From: Sipunculus nudus
Lineage: Eukaryota > Annelida > Sipuncula > Golfingiida > Sipunculidae
Length of the DNA stretch: 64,000 nucleotides
Assembly: GCA_026874595.1 (NCBI GenBank)
Contig: CM049315.1
Location: 19,055,664 to 19,119,663, forward strand
Direction: 5' to 3'
A model generated the notes under the pieces. That model did no database searches, was not told the origin of the DNA, and saw only the letters and a program-made list of their open reading frames with translations. Position 1 is the stretch's first letter; each line of letters opens with the position of its first letter. The position numbers were made by a program, and so were the translations under genes. This document shows positions 60,232-64,000 of the stretch, one piece after another.

Positions 60232-60294
60232 ATGGCTACCTACGCTGCTCAACCGAACGCTTATGCCCAGCAAATGAAGAATCCCAGCAGCAAC
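60232..60294 (+). CDS. putative first coding exon of an unknown gene
   Basis: ATG in a good context (aacaacATGGC), 21 codons beginning MATYAAQPNAYAQQMKNPSS, ending AAC|gtaata (phase 0). The upstream 100 bp is not obviously transposon and is less AT-rich, as for a 5' UTR. The peptide is Ala/Gln/Asn-rich, as many low-complexity N-termini are. I do not recognise the protein, and no following exon is evident before 64000. It could be chance. Confidence 0.4.
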
Positions 60295-61464
60295 GTAATA
60301 ATATATTTTCACTATCCATGCGTCACCTATGACTTTTTCTTTGTGTATGTCTAGTCTACCACGTCAGTTGGTCGTGTTCATATCAGTTAATCCACACGGT
60401 ATTAACATTTTTACGTTATATTCTTGGCTTGTCATGTCTGTTCACATCGCACAGTCATCGACAGATGGCCGTGTGTGCCATTCCTAATTGGTTACAAATT
60501 TATGTTGGCTGTCGGCCTTTCTCATGTTACTATTTAAACCCCTTTTAAGTGATGGTGTCGATCTATGTCTGATGTTAAGGCCGGCTATGTTCTGATATTT
60601 CCTCAGGCTATGTGGACGATATAACAACCTACTCTGTACGCATAACACATTTACAAATACAAACACACAGACATCTGCACAAAGGTCGGGTATTTTCTGA
60701 TATGTCTTCAGGAAATGTGGACGATATAACAGCATACGCTGCACACCAGCACGCAAAGCACATTTACACATACACACACAGACAACTGCACACTCACGGA
60801 GACATGAAATTGAATAAATGAGACGTGTGTCAGATATTCGAATATATTCGGTTTCATTTAAACGTTTCATTTACACAGGTTAAATATATATGAAGTATCA
60901 CACCATTGTTATACTGATGCATGACCCGCGTGAAAGTGTCATTTAATATGAGCACTGACAGATGATAACAAATTGTTTCACGGAACTATACATTTTCGTT
61001 TCATCTGCTTTCCTCGTGTGCATGCACATGGTCATGGATAGAGGTTTACAAGGAAACTCTGCAGGTTTCAACGTAGCTAGAGATGTACTTTTTATATGCA
61101 TCTCTGATGTTAACGTGCGCTCGGGAGAACAATGGTGTTTCTTGATGGCCTTTGAATGCTCTAGCGTCACCTTGATACATTTAATTGTCTACCCTGCCAT
61201 CGATGCGAATGCGTACTTTAAATCCATCCAGTCATGTCGACGGGTAGCAACGGCACATTTTGAAAGCTTTTGGGTTCATCTGTAACATAAGCAAATGATA
61301 ACGTGAAAGCACATTGTTTGCATGACGATTACAACCGGGGGGGGGGGGGGGGCATACAAACCATTCCAACATGGGGAACACTGCCCGTTGCAGAGATGGG
61401 TCCAATGATTTGTCCCTAAAATAAAGATATACATATGTATAACGATACATCACGATCATATTAC
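60295..61464. other. possible first intron or intergenic, no gene seen
   Basis: Contains an imperfect duplication around GGACGATATAACAACCTACT (60612) and GGACGATATAACAGCATACG (60720), and a poly-G tract at 61338-61351. No exon was found. Confidence 0.5.
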
Positions 61465-61966
61465 TGTAACGGGTGAAAATAGAAACCAGGCTCGAATGTG
61501 GGTTCGAACCCGTAACCTGGGACACACAAGGCAGACGTTCTACCGCTTCGCTAATAAAACAAGCCTCACTAGCAAGGCCAGTAGGAACGCTTTTGTGTGT
61601 CAGGTTACATTCACCCCCTCTTTGTAACGGATGAAAATAGAAACCAGGCCTGAACGTAAGTTCGAACAAGTCGGACGTTCTACCGCTTTGCTAATAAAGC
61701 AAGCTTCATTAGCAAGACCAGTAGGAACGCTTTTGTGTGTCCGGTTACATTCATCCCCTCGGGAAGGTTCTGTCCGAAGAACGTGCGATCTATCCCGGGT
61801 TTCACACACGTGGACTGGGTGGGGCATTATGCCACAACAACTCCCTGGATCCCACCATTAGTACGGGTGAAAATAGATACTGGGCCCGAATGCGGGTTCG
61901 AACTTGTAACCTGTGACACACAAGTCAGACGTTCTACCGCTTCACTAATAAAGCAAGCTTCAATCA
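61465..61966 (-). mobile_element. TRIM-like miniature LTR element T2, tRNA-like LTRs
   Basis: Read on the minus strand: a 5'-truncated LTR (61966-61861), primer-site-like TGGTGGGATCCAGGG (61857-61843), interior of about 80 bp, purine tract CCCGAGGGGATGAA, LTR 61749-61623, a second purine tract AAAGAGGGGGTGAA, and LTR 61609-61465. LTRs start TGTAAC and end GTTACA. Each contains a tRNA-like segment with A box AGCGGTAGAACG; the B box is a perfect GGTTCGAACCC in 61465-61609 and degraded in the middle copy. Sequence is unrelated to T1 outside the tRNA-like part. Confidence 0.72.
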
Positions 61967-64000
61967 TTCGATTATGTTTGTCCACTAAATCCATTTTGAC
62001 ATGGTAAGTTGATGTTGGGGAGCATTAACTGTCAGCGTTCTCAGTTCATGACTATTGTTGCTGAATGTCAGTAACTATCCTGATGATTTAGATGGGCCAT
62101 AGCATCTTAATAATAAAGATTGCATATAGCTATATGAATGTCTTCAGTGACTTAGCTTATAATTTTGGAGATTCTGACATAGGTTTCTCAGAAAAGTTGT
62201 TTAATGTGTTGTAGTCATTTGATGTCATCATTATGATGGATTCATATTATTTAATATTGGATTAACAACTGAAGTTCCTATAGCTACTTTAGTTAATATT
62301 GCATTGGCTATTGTTAGCATCAGTGATATTTCACTAGGATCATGATGTGCTAATGTTGTTTATGTCATTTTATGATAGGTTGGTTATCTAATACTTATAA
62401 AAGGAATTCGGTTCACGTTTGTTCGCAATGTTCTCTAAAACCGCGTTGTGTGCAATACTGTGCCATACATCATTTTTAAGGTTATTATCCCCGCAGTAAC
62501 ATAGGCGATATGAGAATAAATGATTTTAATGAACATATAATTTTGAGTGATTTTTTCGTTTTGACTGACTTGCACGGAGGTCAGACCGAGCACAGTCGAC
62601 CTGCCTTCGGCAACCAACGGAGTGCGTACATCGGGGTCACTCAACCTCAAACACTAAGGACTATTGTTCATATGAATAACGCTTGCTTTCAGTGAGGGAT
62701 TTGACCCACGGGCGTTGTCAGTAAAAGAGAAAAACAAATGTTTCTCGCTTTATAAAATGGAGAGTTCATCCCAGGAGAATTAATGACAAACCCTAATTCA
62801 AGGTCCAAATTTCTAGAACAGGGCTGGGGTGGGGTGGTGGCGGGGGTTTCAGGCCTCAAAATTTGTCTGATACGATGGAAAAAGGTTGCGGTGGCTAAAA
62901 ATGAGATACGGACTCTCTGCATGGAGTCCTGTTGGGTCCGTTTCTGCCACTTACGATGTATGCATATTTCTTTTTATTTCTTCAGGAACAGTTTCCTTGC
63001 AACGTACATTTAATTAACCTTTCATGTGTTCCTCACATCAACCTATTCTTTATACATCAAACGATAGAAACCAGTCAAATATCAACGAAACACTGAGTGC
63101 CCCCGCGTGTCATTTAACTTTTAGAATAAAAAACATTCAACATCTCAGTAAATATAACTCCCCAACACCGGTAAAAAGCCCGGTATACCGGGTTTATCAG
63201 CTAGTAAGTTAATAAATAACACCAACTGGAGGTAATCACTCTTTAGAAAAGTGCTAGTTAACATTACATTAACCACACAGCTGGAAGTCTGTTAAGTGTT
63301 ATTAATATGTGACTATTCTAGTTACATTAATGCCAAGTATACGGACACTTGATCTGGAGCACCGAAGTAACAGTATCTGACCCTAATGGTTAACACTTTT
63401 ATTATTATGTAGTATTATGATGATATTATAGTTTTATTAGTTACAACCGATGTAACAGATGTATGCTAAGAGATGTGGGTAGTTATGGTTAGGTAGCTAC
63501 TAAAGCGTTTGTACTTGATGACCTTAGGGTGCACCCGTCCCCAGGTTTGTTTACAAACAAAGGGATGTTGACCTGTGGGGCTGAGCGGTAACTGGGTCAA
63601 GTGGAACATCTGGGCAACTGGGTCAACAGGCATTTTGCCTCTCCATGTTGTGGTGATATCTGATTGCTGTAAATATAAGGGTGACATTTTGATGATGACC
63701 AGACGTCTGGTTTTATAAGATGACCTTTGGTTTCACATCTGGAAAGTTCTGCAGGCAGGCTGGATAGGGTCAGGTTTCGGACGACCACAGGATGTCTGTT
63801 CAACTGGAGGTGTGCTGCTAAATGCAGGGCATGATAAGCCAGCCTGTCTAATCTGCCTGGCCCGGCTGTGGCCCGCGAAACCGCATTATTGCACAAGACC
63901 ACGTGGTCGTTCTGGAATGTTCTGAATGGTGACGCTGATGTCACCAGCTAAAAATAAACCAGTTTATATAAACTCCCAAATCGGGACCTATCAACACAAA
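61967..64000. other. intergenic or intronic, no gene supported
   Basis: No exon chain. A minus-strand frame at 63597-63944 (115 codons) has no recognisable domain. The region from 63450 to the window edge has TATA-like motifs (CTTATAAAACC on the minus strand) and ends CATCTGTTACA, so it may be part of an LTR cut by the window edge. Confidence 0.4.

Noticed and set aside
60484-60870. 128-codon minus-strand frame rich in Cys and Val
   Set aside because: Covers a local DNA duplication (GGACGATATAACA); no domain and no splice signals.
63597-63944. 115-codon minus-strand frame
   Set aside because: The longest unassigned frame outside repeats, but no domain is recognised and the surrounding sequence looks LTR-like. 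Not called as a gene.

Overview
The window is nuclear DNA from an animal, AT-rich with long introns, canonical GT-AG junctions, SINE-like tRNA relics and many dinucleotide and homopolymer repeats. A mollusc, probably a bivalve, is the best guess. The reasons are the dispersed repeats that open with a hairpin followed by GTCCGTCC-rich sequence (a style I associate with bivalve and gastropod genomes) and an LTR element resembling the Steamer-like group. The species cannot be fixed from this sequence alone.

Positions 185-40841 (+ strand) hold the 3' part of one large gene, an ARAP homologue (ArfGAP, RhoGAP, ankyrin repeat and PH domain protein). I could chain 28 coding exons with consistent phase, giving 740 codons plus a stop. 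They encode the end of the ankyrin region, two PH domains, RhoGAP, a Ras-associating domain, a last PH domain and a short basic C-terminus. SAM, the first PH domains and ArfGAP must lie upstream of the window. One intron has a GC donor. The only other host coding sequence I support is a likely first exon at 60232-60294 (+).

Everything else is mostly transposon-derived. (1) A Ty3/gypsy LTR retrotransposon (4030-8668, minus) sits inside a 45-bp tandem array that is itself an expanded piece of a tRNA-derived SINE. (2) Two unrelated families of miniature LTR elements (TRIM-like) carry a tRNA-like Pol III promoter inside the LTR: 12841-13541 and 39716-40128 (family T1), and 61465-61966 (family T2). 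(3) At least four, probably five, Helentron/HINE-like families (called A to E here) share one plan: a 5' hairpin whose first bases return inverted near the 3' end, internal tandem repeats in several, then a 3' hairpin and CTAG or CTTG before T. Several are nested in one another (B in A; D in A). (4) There is a hAT-type element with a perfect 8-bp target duplication and two pogo/Tigger-like elements.

From about 41 kb to 60 kb the window is a gene desert built of these repeats. Two tandem repeats in ARAP introns carry perfect or near-perfect inverted AGGTCA half-sites (oestrogen-response-element geometry), which could be chance or regulatory.
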